Shown here: positions 1-8,183 of the stretch, piece by piece
Position numbering within the stretch: the stretch's first letter is position 1
How the letters are laid out: each line of letters starts with the position of its first letter
Assembly: GCF_022601735.1 (NCBI RefSeq)
Contig: NZ_JAKUMM010000003.1
Location: 372,001 to 436,000 of the forward strand
DNA from: Atopomonas sediminilitoris
Lineage (GTDB): Bacteria; Pseudomonadota; Gammaproteobacteria; Pseudomonadales; Pseudomonadaceae
Reading direction: 5' to 3'
Length of the DNA stretch: 64,000 nucleotides
Made by a program: the position numbers and the translations under genes
Notes under the pieces: generated by a model
What the model saw: only the letters and a program-made list of their open reading frames with translations
Told to the model about the DNA's origin: nothing
The model's database searches: none

Positions 1-94
1 GTGCTGACATGCGTTTACTCCCGAGCAATAAAAGTTCAGCCTAAGCAGGGCCAACAACAAACAACAGTACTATTGATCAAACGGACGAGCCGCC

Positions 95-1573
95 ATGCAA
101 AACACCTATACCGATCTTAGGCGTCATTATCGTTGGTTATTCACAAGCTTGGTTGCCCTCGTACTCCTTGTGCTAATGCCGCCGGCCAAAGCCGACGACA
201 CCGGGAGCAACACGCTGGCCCTAGATACGCCCGATGAAACGTTGCTGGGCGACTTCCCTGAAATGCTTGCGCGCCGGCAGATTCGTGTCCTGGTGGTGTA
301 CAGCCGCACCTTTTACTTTATCGATAAAGGCCAACAGCTGGGTCTAGCCTACGAAACCATGCAGGCGTTCGCTGAACAGCTGAACAAGAAGCACCGCACA
401 GGCCGGCTCCCCATCAAGTTCATCTATATCCCCGTGCATCGTGACGATTTAATACCTGCGCTTATCGAGGGCCGTGGCGATATCGCCAGCGCCAACTTAA
501 CCATTACCGACCGCCGCTTAGAGAAAGCCGACTTTGCTGACCCCTTCGTTAGCAACATTGCCGAAGTCTTAGTTCAAGGCCCGAACGCCAAGCCCATCAC
601 CCAGCTAGAGCAGCTGGCCGGTCAAACCGTGTATGTACGCCAAACCAGTAGCTATTACGACAGCCTGCTGCTGCTCAACCAACGCTTCGAGGAGCAGGGC
701 CTTGACTCCGTCCAGTTAAAGCTTGCCCCCAATGCGCTAGAAGATGAGGACCTGATGCAGCTGGCCGCCAGTGGCTTGGTGGATAACTTAGTGGTTGATC
801 AGCACAAGGCTGATCTGTGGCAGAAAGTCCTGCCGAAGCTCAACGTACGGACGGACGTTCGCCTGCGTGAAGATGGGCAAATTGCCTGGATGCTGCGCCA
901 AAACAGCCCGCTTTTGCAGGCCGAGATCAATGCCTTTGTCGCCACGCAAACGCGAAAAAACAAAGACCGCAATTGGCGCATCATCAAATATCTAAAAAGG
1001 ACCGGCTACATCAATAACACCCAAAGCCAAGAAGCACGCCAACGCTTCGACCGCACCATTGAGCTCTTTCGTCAGTACAGCAGCCAATACGATGCGGATT
1101 ACTTATTGATGATGGCGCAGGCCTATCAAGAGTCGCGCCTCAATCAGTCGGCCCGCAGCCACGCAGGCGCGATTGGCATCATGCAGTTATTACCCAGCAC
1201 CGGCAAAGCCATGGGCGTGGGTGATATTCGCAATCTGGAGGCCAATATTCATGCCGGGGTGAAATATGTGCGCCATATTGCTGAGCAGTACTTCAATGAC
1301 CCTGCGATTGACTCATTAAACCGGCACTTATTCAGTTTTGCTGGCTATAACGCAGGCCCCAACCGTATTCAACGGCTACGCAAGCTAGCCGCAAAACGCG
1401 GTCTAGACCCGAATGTGTGGCATAACAATGTTGAGCGGGTAGTTGCCGAAAAAGTTGGCCGCGAAACGGTGAACTACGTGGCCAACATTTATGCTTACTA
1501 CATCGCCTATACCCTCGCCGTAGAAAGCACCGGTACGCGACGCGAGCTGCGTGAAGAGCTAAAAGCGCAATAG
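95..1573 (+). CDS. MltF-like lytic murein transglycosylase with periplasmic binding-protein domain
   Basis: 492 aa envelope enzyme predicted to cleave peptidoglycan glycan strands, forming 1,6-anhydro ends. A hydrophobic N-terminal segment (about residues 12-32) ending before AKAD looks like a signal peptide or anchor; no lipobox is seen. Residues about 55-290 resemble a bacterial extracellular solute-binding (SBP_bac_3) domain. Residues about 325-475 form an SLT domain: the catalytic Glu is Glu346 in the YQES motif, followed by GIMQLLPSTG and AGYNAGPNRI. This domain order is that of MltF, but the SLT motif differs from E. coli MltF (MMMLT), so it may be the second, MltF-like group common in pseudomonads. 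The ATG at 95 is the first Met of the frame. The gene stands alone, converging on the next gene across a strong hairpin. Confidence 0.85.
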   Translation: MQNTYTDLRRHYRWLFTSLVALVLLVLMPPAKADDTGSNTLALDTPDETLLGDFPEMLARRQIRVLVVYSRTFYFIDKGQQLGLAYETMQAFAEQLNKKHRTGRLPIKFIYIPVHRDDLIPALIEGRGDIASANLTITDRRLEKADFADPFVSNIAEVLVQGPNAKPITQLEQLAGQTVYVRQTSSYYDSLLLLNQRFEEQGLDSVQLKLAPNALEDEDLMQLAASGLVDNLVVDQHKADLWQKVLPKLNVRTDVRLREDGQIAWMLRQNSPLLQAEINAFVATQTRKNKDRNWRIIKYLKRTGYINNTQSQEARQRFDRTIELFRQYSSQYDADYLLMMAQAYQESRLNQSARSHAGAIGIMQLLPSTGKAMGVGDIRNLEANIHAGVKYVRHIAEQYFNDPAIDSLNRHLFSFAGYNAGPNRIQRLRKLAAKRGLDPNVWHNNVERVVAEKVGRETVNYVANIYAYYIAYTLAVESTGTRRELREELKAQ

Positions 1574-1619
1574 CCTCAGTGCTAAAGCGGCGCTGATTTA
1601 GTCGGCAAACGAGCAACAC

Positions 1620-1658
1620 AATGGCCGCACAACGCAACAATGGCGTTGTGCGGCCATT
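1620..1658. terminator. 16-bp perfect hairpin between convergent genes
   Basis: Arms 1620-1635 and 1643-1658 are exact reverse complements (16 bp) around a 7-nt loop. It lies between the converging transglycosylase and lipoprotein genes, so it probably ends transcripts from both sides. Neither side has a clean U-run, so termination is inferred from position and stem strength. Confidence 0.6.
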
Positions 1659-1671
1659 AAATCATCGTCTC

Positions 1672-1944
1672 TTAACGCCCAGCCCGCGATTCGCGAATGT
1701 AGTAGCGGGCTTTTTGCGCCTTACTGATGCAGCCTTTATACGCTTCGAATTGCTGCTGGGTTTTGGCCCCCGTCAGTAGCGCCAGCGCTTTGGAGTAGCT
1801 CACCGTGCCGGCAAAGCCTTCGGCTTTGGCCAAGTCGAGTTCGCGCCAGGCGCTGTCTAGCTCAGCGGCGCAGCTTGAGCGCCCTGCCGAATTCGCGGCG
1901 CAACCGGCTAATACCAGCACGCTGATCATCATGGCTTTGTACAT
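1672..1944 (-). CDS. small putative lipoprotein downstream of mnmH
   Basis: 90 aa. The N-terminus is a short hydrophobic signal ending in the lipobox LAGC with Cys15 as the predicted lipidated residue, so a lipoprotein is likely. The mature part is small, Ala-rich and probably helical, with two further Cys (in SSCAAE and KGCIS). I do not recognise a named domain. It starts 4 nt after mnmH stops and is almost certainly co-transcribed with selD-mnmH, but nothing in the sequence ties it to selenium metabolism; the linkage may be only transcriptional. A strong hairpin follows it. Confidence 0.7.
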   Translation of the reverse strand: MYKAMMISVLVLAGCAANSAGRSSCAAELDSAWRELDLAKAEGFAGTVSYSKALALLTGAKTQQQFEAYKGCISKAQKARYYIRESRAGR

Positions 1945-1948
1945 AGGT

Positions 1949-3049
1949 TTACTCCGCTGTATTGCTACGCAAATAGTCGATCACTTCGGCCTGTTCGCCG
2001 GCAAACACTACCCGCGCGCTTTTCGCCTCGCGTTGATAGGCATACATCGGGTCGTAGTACTCGGTGAGCAAGCCACTGATCCAACCACGATGGGTGTCCA
2101 CAACGCCGCTTTGGCCCTGTTCGTCTAAGGCCTGTTGCATGATGGTGTTAAAGCGTTGGAAGCGCTCGCCGCCTAAGCGTTTCACAATTCGCTGCAAACT
2201 ATCGCTTAGGCGTTCACGAAATGCGTTGAAGGCCAATTCTGGATCACCGTGCAGAGCCACGAACTCGGCAGCCATGTCGACCACATAATCTTTAAGAATA
2301 CGTTCGATGCGGTTTGCCAGGCTGTCTTCAAGCCATACCAAGGGGTAGTCCTTCATCGCCGTGTGCAGCGACAGCGGCAAAGAGCAACTGCCGACAATAC
2401 GGCCCTCGTCTTCCAAGACAAAGTGCTGCACACCGGCGGCGCGCTTTTTCAGCACATCGATGGCCAAGCTATTTTCAAAGTCGATTTGCGCCGGCTGTGG
2501 TGTGGCGTGCTTGCCAAAGCTCGAGCCACGGTGGTGGGCATGGCCTTCTAAATCAAGGCTATTACCCAGCGCCGCAATCACTTCGGTTTTGCCAGTGCCG
2601 GTTAAGCCGCCCACCACAGTGAACTGGCACTCGCGCACCGCGCTTTCGGTGGTTTCCAATAAAAAGGTGCGCATGGCCTTGTAGCCGCCGATCACACGCG
2701 GGTAGTTCACCCCCGCATCCCGCAGCCATTGCTGCACGGTTTGCGAGCGTAAGCCGCCACGAAAACAGTACAAATACCCCTCAGGATTCGCTTGAGCAAA
2801 AGCCAACCATTGCTGCATGCGCTCGTCTTTGCTGACGCCGCTGACTAAGCGGTGCCCCAATTCAATCGCCGCCTGCTGGCCATATTGTTTGTAGCAGGTG
2901 CCCACTTTTTGCCGCTCGATATCACTCATCAACGGCAAGTTCAGCGCGCGTGGAAACGCCCCTTTGCTGAACTCTACCGGCGCGCGGGTATCCATCATTG
3001 GCACATCGTGCAAAAACAACTGGCGAAAATCTTGCGTATTCGCGCGCAT
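1949..3049 (-). CDS. mnmH: tRNA 2-selenouridine synthase
   Basis: MnmH (SelU/YbbB) geranylates 2-thiouridine at the wobble position of some tRNAs and replaces the sulfur with selenium using selenophosphate. It has an N-terminal rhodanese domain with the catalytic Cys in YLYCFRGG (about residue 95) and a C-terminal P-loop domain with Walker A GLTGTGKT (about 148-155). Length (366 aa) fits the family. I chose the ATG whose first base is 3049; it overlaps the selD stop by 1 nt (TGATG), implying translational coupling. A GTG one codon upstream is possible. Its selenium donor is made by the product of the preceding gene. Confidence 0.93.
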   Translation of the reverse strand: MRANTQDFRQLFLHDVPMMDTRAPVEFSKGAFPRALNLPLMSDIERQKVGTCYKQYGQQAAIELGHRLVSGVSKDERMQQWLAFAQANPEGYLYCFRGGLRSQTVQQWLRDAGVNYPRVIGGYKAMRTFLLETTESAVRECQFTVVGGLTGTGKTEVIAALGNSLDLEGHAHHRGSSFGKHATPQPAQIDFENSLAIDVLKKRAAGVQHFVLEDEGRIVGSCSLPLSLHTAMKDYPLVWLEDSLANRIERILKDYVVDMAAEFVALHGDPELAFNAFRERLSDSLQRIVKRLGGERFQRFNTIMQQALDEQGQSGVVDTHRGWISGLLTEYYDPMYAYQREAKSARVVFAGEQAEVIDYLRSNTAE

Positions 3050-4089
3050 CACAGCACCTCAACCCAAGCTTCGCCGGCTGTGCGGGCGCGCATCTGGCCG
3101 ATGGGCGTTAAGTTCAAGCCAAGCTCGGCGGCCACACGGAGAAACGCCGTCTCGCCTTCTTCGCTAACGGCCACCAACAACCCGCCGCTGGTTTGCGGAT
3201 CGCACAATAATTGCTGCTGCGCCGCGCTGATCGCACCCACTTTGTGACCGTAACTGTCGTAGTTACGCAGCGTGCCGCCCGGTACACAACCTTGTTCAAG
3301 GTAATACGGCACGCTTGGCAAGTACGGCACTGCGGCGTAGTTAAGCTCGGCGGTTAGCCCCGCGCCTTCGGCCATTTCCACCAGATGGCCAAGCAAACCA
3401 AAGCCGGTGACATCGGTCATCGCCTTAACGCCGGCCAATTTGGCGAACACCGCACCGGGTTTGTTCAGCGTGCACATCCAATCGCGAGCGTGCCCTACGT
3501 CCTCTGCACGCAACTTGCCCTTTTTCTCCGCCGTGGTGAGGATGCCTATGCCCAGCGGCTTGGTCAGGTACAAACGACAACCGGCGCTGGCCGTGTCGTT
3601 GCGCTTGAGTTCGGTTTTATCCACCACCCCCGTCACGGCTAAGCCAAAGATCGGTTCGGGCGCATCAATGGAGTGACCACCGGCCAGAGGAATACCGGCA
3701 TCCTCACAGGCTTGTCGCCCACCGGCGATCACTTCACGCGCCACCTCTGGCGGCAGCACGTTGACCGGCCAGCCCAAAATCGCAATCGCCATCAAGGGCG
3801 TGCCGCCCATGGCGTAAATATCACTGATGGCATTGGTGGCGGCGATGCGTCCGAAATCAAACGGGTCATCAACGATCGGCATAAAGAAGTCGGTGGTCGA
3901 CACCACGCCGCGCGTCTCATCCAGCGCATACACCGCGGCATCATCCCGCGAGGAATTGCCCACCCACAGCTTGGGGTCGAGGTGCTGCGCGCCGCTGCCT
4001 GACAAGATGACATCCAACACTTTGGGCGAAATCTTGCAGCCGCAACCGGCGCCGTGGCTGTATTGGGTCAGACGAATCGGCTCGCTCAT
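3049..4089 (-). CDS. selD: selenide, water dikinase (selenophosphate synthetase)
   Basis: Makes selenophosphate from selenide and ATP. The N-terminal catalytic motif GAGCGCK is intact, with Cys16 matching E. coli Cys17 and Lys19 matching Lys20; the active-site position is Cys, not selenocysteine. The start is set at MSEPIRLT (346 aa, as in E. coli) because the longer open frame to 4260 adds a Met-Arg-rich tail unlike the family. It is the first gene of selD-mnmH-lipoprotein. No selA, selB or selC is in the window, so the visible use of selenophosphate is tRNA modification. Transcription is divergent from the patatin gene across about 115 nt. Confidence 0.95.
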   Translation of the reverse strand: MSEPIRLTQYSHGAGCGCKISPKVLDVILSGSGAQHLDPKLWVGNSSRDDAAVYALDETRGVVSTTDFFMPIVDDPFDFGRIAATNAISDIYAMGGTPLMAIAILGWPVNVLPPEVAREVIAGGRQACEDAGIPLAGGHSIDAPEPIFGLAVTGVVDKTELKRNDTASAGCRLYLTKPLGIGILTTAEKKGKLRAEDVGHARDWMCTLNKPGAVFAKLAGVKAMTDVTGFGLLGHLVEMAEGAGLTAELNYAAVPYLPSVPYYLEQGCVPGGTLRNYDSYGHKVGAISAAQQQLLCDPQTSGGLLVAVSEEGETAFLRVAAELGLNLTPIGQMRARTAGEAWVEVL

Positions 4090-4205
4090 GGCGGTTCTCA
4101 AGCTAATGACAAGGCCGGCGATTGTAACAAAGCCCCGCGCCGCAAGCGTGGCAAGATGCCCCGGCAATGCCTTAGGCTTAGCGCAAATAGGCAAAAGGAT
4201 TCCCG

Positions 4206-5216
4206 ATGAAGCCAACAGTAGCCTTGGTATTAGGGTCAGGCGGCGCGCGCGGGCACGCACACATTGGCGTGATCGAAGAGTTAGAAGCGCGGGGTTATGA
4301 CATTCAGTGCGTGGCCGGCTGCTCTATCGGCGCGATCGTCGGCGGTGTCTATGCCGCCGGCAAACTGGCCGAGTACAAAGCGTGGATTAACACGCTGGAC
4401 ACCTTCCAAGTGCTGCGCTTGATGGACGTCAACTTAGGCCTTGGCGCCATGCAGGGGCGCAAGGTGTTTGGTTTGATCCAGCAGATGTTGGGTGAGATCA
4501 ACATCGAAGACTTGCCGATCCCCTTCACCGCGGTCGCTACCGACCTTACCGCGCAGCAAGAGGTGTGGTTTCAAGAAGGCTGCCTGCATAAAGCCATGCG
4601 CGCCTCGGCGGCCATCCCCAGCTTGCTAACACCGGTATTGCAGGGCAATCGCTTGTTGGTCGATGGCGGCCTGCTCAACCCGCTGCCTATCGTGCCGGTG
4701 GTGTCTAGCCATTGCGACGTGGTGATTGCGGTCAACCTCGCCGGCAACAATCATCAGCGCTACCCGCTGCCGCATATCGAGCGCCCAGCACCGCTGAAGC
4801 ACAAAATGAACAAGCTGCTAGGCCGCTTGGGCGATCTTGGGCAACGTTGGGCCGAGCGCAATGGGCACAGCGACATGGAAAGCCTGATTGCCGACCTACG
4901 CGCCGAGCTGCCCTTTAACGAGGCCGTCAGTAGCGAGCACGCCGCCAGCAGCGGCAAAGCGGTATCTGCCAACACTGCCGCCGAAACCCGCCAGGTCGCC
5001 CCCGGCAACCTGTTGGAGGTGGTCAACCACTGCTTTGAAACCATGCAAGGGGCACTCACGCAGTACAAAATCGCCGGCTACCCGCCTGATTTGTTAATAA
5101 ATATCCCCAAGCGGGTGTGTCGCTTCTATGATTTTGATAAAGGCCCAGAGTTGATTGCCCTTGGCCGGCAAATTGCGCGCGACCGCTTGGATGATTTTGA
5201 GAAGCAGCATGGCTGA
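4206..5216 (+). CDS. rssA: patatin-like phospholipase, RssA family
   Basis: 336 aa Ser-Asp dyad lipid acyl hydrolase of the RssA/patatin group. The oxyanion loop GSGGARG (10-16), nucleophile elbow GCSIG with Ser40, and catalytic Asp153 in VDGG are all present. No signal peptide is seen, so it is probably cytosolic or membrane-peripheral. The C-terminal third (after about residue 225) is Ala/Ser-rich and less conserved. The next gene starts inside its last codons (8-nt overlap), so it is probably co-expressed with a diguanylate cyclase. The physiological substrate is unknown. Confidence 0.88.
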   Translation: MKPTVALVLGSGGARGHAHIGVIEELEARGYDIQCVAGCSIGAIVGGVYAAGKLAEYKAWINTLDTFQVLRLMDVNLGLGAMQGRKVFGLIQQMLGEINIEDLPIPFTAVATDLTAQQEVWFQEGCLHKAMRASAAIPSLLTPVLQGNRLLVDGGLLNPLPIVPVVSSHCDVVIAVNLAGNNHQRYPLPHIERPAPLKHKMNKLLGRLGDLGQRWAERNGHSDMESLIADLRAELPFNEAVSSEHAASSGKAVSANTAAETRQVAPGNLLEVVNHCFETMQGALTQYKIAGYPPDLLINIPKRVCRFYDFDKGPELIALGRQIARDRLDDFEKQHG

Positions 5217-6273
5217 CGCTCCCACCCCGATACCCGCCGAACTGTTAGACACCCTGCTGGCCAACGCACGCGCCAATGAAGCGATCATGCGCAAACTGTT
5301 TCGTCTTGAGGTACAGCTGCTCTCCAGCCAAGCCTCGGAAGATATTTGCGAGCGGCTACTGCAACTGATTCAGCAGCTGTTTGATGTGCCCATGGTGTGG
5401 TTTGTGCTGGAGAAAACCCCGGCCTTGGTGCCGCTACTCAAAAGCTTTCAACGCTCCACCCTGCTGCGCCAACGCCTAACCCTGCAAAATGCCGAGCAAC
5501 TCAGCCAGTGGCTGCCGCAGCGCGAAGGCGCACGCTTGCTCAACCAAGATCTTGGCCTGTATCACAGCTTGCTACCCAGTGAGTACCGCCAGCAAAAGCC
5601 GCGCTCAATGGCGATCATCCCTTTGACCATTGAAGGCAAACGCTGCGGCGCATTGCTGCAAGCCAGTGCCGATGCCGCACGGTTTAATCCCAATCAAGAC
5701 ACCTTTTTCCTCGATCAACTGGGGGTGAAAAGCTCGCTCTATCTGAGTAACGGTTTGGTCCGTCAACAGCTGGCCTTTTATGCCACCCGCGATGCACTGA
5801 CGGGCCTGCGCAATCGCCGCGAGCTGGATGAAACCTTGCCGCGCCTGCTCAGCCTGCAACAACGCCACGCCCAGCCCATGGCGGTGCTGTTTATCGACTG
5901 TGATGATTTTAAGCAGGTGAACGATCAGCACGGCCATGCCACCGGCGACAAGCTGCTGATTCATCTCGCGCGCCAGCTCGAAGTAGCGCTGCGGCAAAGC
6001 GATTTGCTGTTTCGCTTTGCCGGTGATGAGTTTGTGGTGCTACTGCCGCACGAAACGCAAGAAAGCGCCACGCAACTGGCGGCGCGCCTGCAACAACAAT
6101 TGGTGCTCAACCCGCTACAACGCGAGCAGCTCAATTTGCCGATTGCCATTAGCGTCGGCGCTGCGGCCAGCGATCAAATGCCGCAAGCCAGCGCCCAAGA
6201 CTTGCTGCAAGCGGCCGACCAAGCGCTGTACCGCAACAAGCAACAGCGCAAAGCCAGTAAACACCGTCAGTAG
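5209..6273 (+). CDS. diguanylate cyclase with N-terminal GAF/DUF484-like sensor region
   Basis: 354 aa. Residues 1-180 resemble a GAF/DUF484-type soluble sensor; residues about 190-350 are a GGDEF domain that makes cyclic di-GMP. The signature is AGDEF (271-275), a variant known in active cyclases, preceded by an RxxD inhibitory site (Arg262-Asp265), so product inhibition is likely. The start ATG at 5209 overlaps the end of the patatin gene by 8 nt; the longer frame from 5155 would be embedded in that gene. No membrane segments are seen. Confidence 0.88.
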   Translation: MADAPTPIPAELLDTLLANARANEAIMRKLFRLEVQLLSSQASEDICERLLQLIQQLFDVPMVWFVLEKTPALVPLLKSFQRSTLLRQRLTLQNAEQLSQWLPQREGARLLNQDLGLYHSLLPSEYRQQKPRSMAIIPLTIEGKRCGALLQASADAARFNPNQDTFFLDQLGVKSSLYLSNGLVRQQLAFYATRDALTGLRNRRELDETLPRLLSLQQRHAQPMAVLFIDCDDFKQVNDQHGHATGDKLLIHLARQLEVALRQSDLLFRFAGDEFVVLLPHETQESATQLAARLQQQLVLNPLQREQLNLPIAISVGAAASDQMPQASAQDLLQAADQALYRNKQQRKASKHRQ

Positions 6274-6294
6274 CCCTGACTCGTTCGCCCCACA

Positions 6295-6915
6295 TCAGGC
6301 GCTGGCGGCGATTTCGTGCAGCTCACGCCGCGCTTGGGCGATTACCTGCACACTGGCGGTCAAGGCCAGCGAGGCCATCACTAGGGCCACCAGCACATCG
6401 GGCAGATGACTGCCGGTGCCAAACACTCCCAACGCCGCCACCATCACCGCGATATTGCCCAGTGCATCGTTGCGCGAACACAGCCACACCGAGCGCATGT
6501 TGGCGTTGCCTTCACGAAAGGCATACAACAGCCACGCCACCAGCACGTTAGCCACCAGCGCCATGGCCCCCACCACGCCCATAGTGATGGGTTCTGGCGG
6601 CGTGCCGTTCCACACCCGCCACAGCGCCAGCGCGAGCACAAACACCCCGAAAGCCGCCATGCTCACCCCCTTAATCATCGCCGCACGGGCGTGCCACACT
6701 GGCAACAGGCCCAACACCAAGAGCGAAATCGCATAGTTGGCGCTATCGCCCAAAAAATCTAACGCATCGGCCAGCAGCGCCAACGAACCCGCCGCCACCC
6801 CGCCGACGATTTCAACCAAAAACATGGCCAAGTTAACCGCCAAAGCAATCCATAACGCACGGCGAAACGCCTGCGTTTTCGCCTCTGACGGGGCACAACA
6901 ACATTGCGCGGACAT
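6295..6915 (-). CDS. short CDF-like cation transporter under CadR control
   Basis: 206 aa membrane protein with a Cys-rich N-terminus (CCC at 5-7) and about six hydrophobic segments, resembling the membrane part of CDF metal exporters. The cytoplasmic C-terminal domain of full-length CDF proteins is missing. The metal-site HxxxD motifs are altered: the TM2 motif reads DALDFLGD and the TM5 region reads SRNDALGN. It probably exports Cd, Zn or Pb, judging from the divergent cadR gene. The start at 6915 is supported by AGGAG upstream; the longer frame to 6966 lacks support and runs toward the promoter. Confidence 0.8.
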   Translation of the reverse strand: MSAQCCCAPSEAKTQAFRRALWIALAVNLAMFLVEIVGGVAAGSLALLADALDFLGDSANYAISLLVLGLLPVWHARAAMIKGVSMAAFGVFVLALALWRVWNGTPPEPITMGVVGAMALVANVLVAWLLYAFREGNANMRSVWLCSRNDALGNIAVMVAALGVFGTGSHLPDVLVALVMASLALTASVQVIAQARRELHEIAASA

Positions 6916-6995
6916 CGCATTACTCCTAAACAGACCTTGATTCAGCAAAGGCCTCCCTTGAGGCATTCACCGAGCTTGATTAACAATGCCCATCT

Positions 6996-7026
6996 ATTTC
7001 AAAGCCTGAAGCCACTACAGGGTCAA
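6996..7026 (-). promoter_or_regulatory. MerR-type (CadR) promoter-operator for the CDF gene
   Basis: Read on the minus strand: a TTGACC -35 (7021-7026), a 19-nt spacer and TGAAAT as -10 (6996-7001). The overlong spacer carries the imperfect dyad CCTG-tagtggctt-CAGG, the form typical of CadR/PbrR operators (ACCCTGTAGTGGCT). A MerR activator bound here would untwist the promoter when metal is present. Confidence 0.75.
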
Positions 7027-7061
7027 GCCCTAACTACCGTTCATTTCACCGAGGCTTACTG

Positions 7062-7499
7062 ATGAAGATAGGCGAACTCGCCCAGCAAACCGGCTGCAGC
7101 GTAGAAACCATTCGTTATTACGAAAAGGCCGGCTTATTGCCGCAAGCGCCACGCAGCGCCGGCAACTATCGCCAGTACCCAGCGCAACATATCGAGCAGC
7201 TGCGCTTTATCCGCAATTGCCGTGCACTGGATATGACCCACGAGGAAATCCGCACCTTGCTCGCCAGCCGCAGCGCGCCCGAGCAAACCTGCAGCAGCGT
7301 TAATCAGGTGATCGATCAACACCTTGAGCACATCGCCGAGCGCATCGCGCTGTTACAACACTTGCAGCGCGACCTGCTGCACCTGCGCGCACAGTGTCCG
7401 CAGGCGGGGCGCAGCGCCGACTGCGCGATCTTGCAAGAACTGGCCGAAGACACCAGTCAAAAGCAGCCTGCTAGCAGCCACGTTCCGGGCAGTCATTGA
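7062..7499 (+). CDS. cadR: Cd(II)/Pb(II)-responsive MerR-family regulator
   Basis: 145 aa. An N-terminal winged helix-turn-helix (1-70, starting MKIGELAQQTGCSVETIRYYE) is followed by a dimerisation helix and a metal-binding loop with Cys77, Cys112 and Cys121, the layout of CadR (Cys77/112/119 in P. putida) with two extra loop residues. His residues near the C-terminus (140, 145) may form the second cadmium site described for CadR. It diverges from the CDF gene and should act on the operator between them. Confidence 0.9.
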   Translation: MKIGELAQQTGCSVETIRYYEKAGLLPQAPRSAGNYRQYPAQHIEQLRFIRNCRALDMTHEEIRTLLASRSAPEQTCSSVNQVIDQHLEHIAERIALLQHLQRDLLHLRAQCPQAGRSADCAILQELAEDTSQKQPASSHVPGSH

Positions 7500-7505
7500 G
7501 GCAAT

Positions 7506-7534
7506 AAAAAACCACCGCGAGGGTGGTTTTTTTT
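7506..7534. terminator. bidirectional rho-independent terminator
   Basis: AAAACCACC-gcgag-GGTGGTTTT with a T-run on one side and an A-run on the other. It serves cadR on the plus strand and the membrane-protein gene on the minus strand. Confidence 0.85.
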
Positions 7535-7549
7535 CGAACACGCGCGAGG

Positions 7550-8122
7550 TTAGAGCTTCGGCTCCATGCGCAAACGGCGCTCGCCATTGCTATCAATGCG
7601 GATGGCTTCATCCAGCAGTGGGTCGTTGGCATATCGCGCCCGCGAAGGCTTGGCTTTAAACGGGCTGTTAGTCTTTTTACTCGCGGACTGCGCCGTTGGC
7701 TCATGCATGGTGGCTTTGGTTTTGGCTTTTTTGCCGGCTTTCGGGGCTTTCGCTGCTTTAGCCACTTTGGATTCGGGCTTGCCACGCACAAGCTCCCAAA
7801 CAAACCGTATCAAAGCCAAGACGAAATAGACGACAAAGGCGATTCCGCCAAACATCGACAAATCGGCCACCGCCACCCACAGGTTGGCATTGCTCTTAAA
7901 CAGCAGATCCAGCGCCAGCATCGCAATCGAGGGCGCATAGATCGCATCCACCGTGACTTGCGACGGCACAAATAGCAGCACCGCAACCAACAAACGCAGC
8001 GGCTCACGCACGTAGCGCCAGCTAATCCATGCGGTCATTTTGAACCACACCATCAGGCCGACAAAAGCAGCAAGGCCGTAGGCGCTCCAAGCGAGTAAAT
8101 AGTCGAGTTCAGGATCAATCAT
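7550..8122 (-). CDS. conserved membrane protein with basic C-terminal tail
   Basis: 190 aa. Four or so hydrophobic segments lie within residues 10-110, followed by a long, very basic Lys/Ala-rich tail (about 115-160) that probably faces the cytoplasm, and a more conserved-looking end (PLLDEAIRIDSNGERR). I recognise no named family. The tail could bind nucleic acid or acidic lipids, but that is only inferred from charge. It is transcribed alone, ending at the bidirectional terminator. Confidence 0.65.
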   Translation of the reverse strand: MIDPELDYLLAWSAYGLAAFVGLMVWFKMTAWISWRYVREPLRLLVAVLLFVPSQVTVDAIYAPSIAMLALDLLFKSNANLWVAVADLSMFGGIAFVVYFVLALIRFVWELVRGKPESKVAKAAKAPKAGKKAKTKATMHEPTAQSASKKTNSPFKAKPSRARYANDPLLDEAIRIDSNGERRLRMEPKL

Positions 8123-8183
8123 GCGGCGTGGTCAGCAGATGCAGGGCCGCCTATGATAGCCGCTTTTATTGCTGGAGTCGTCG

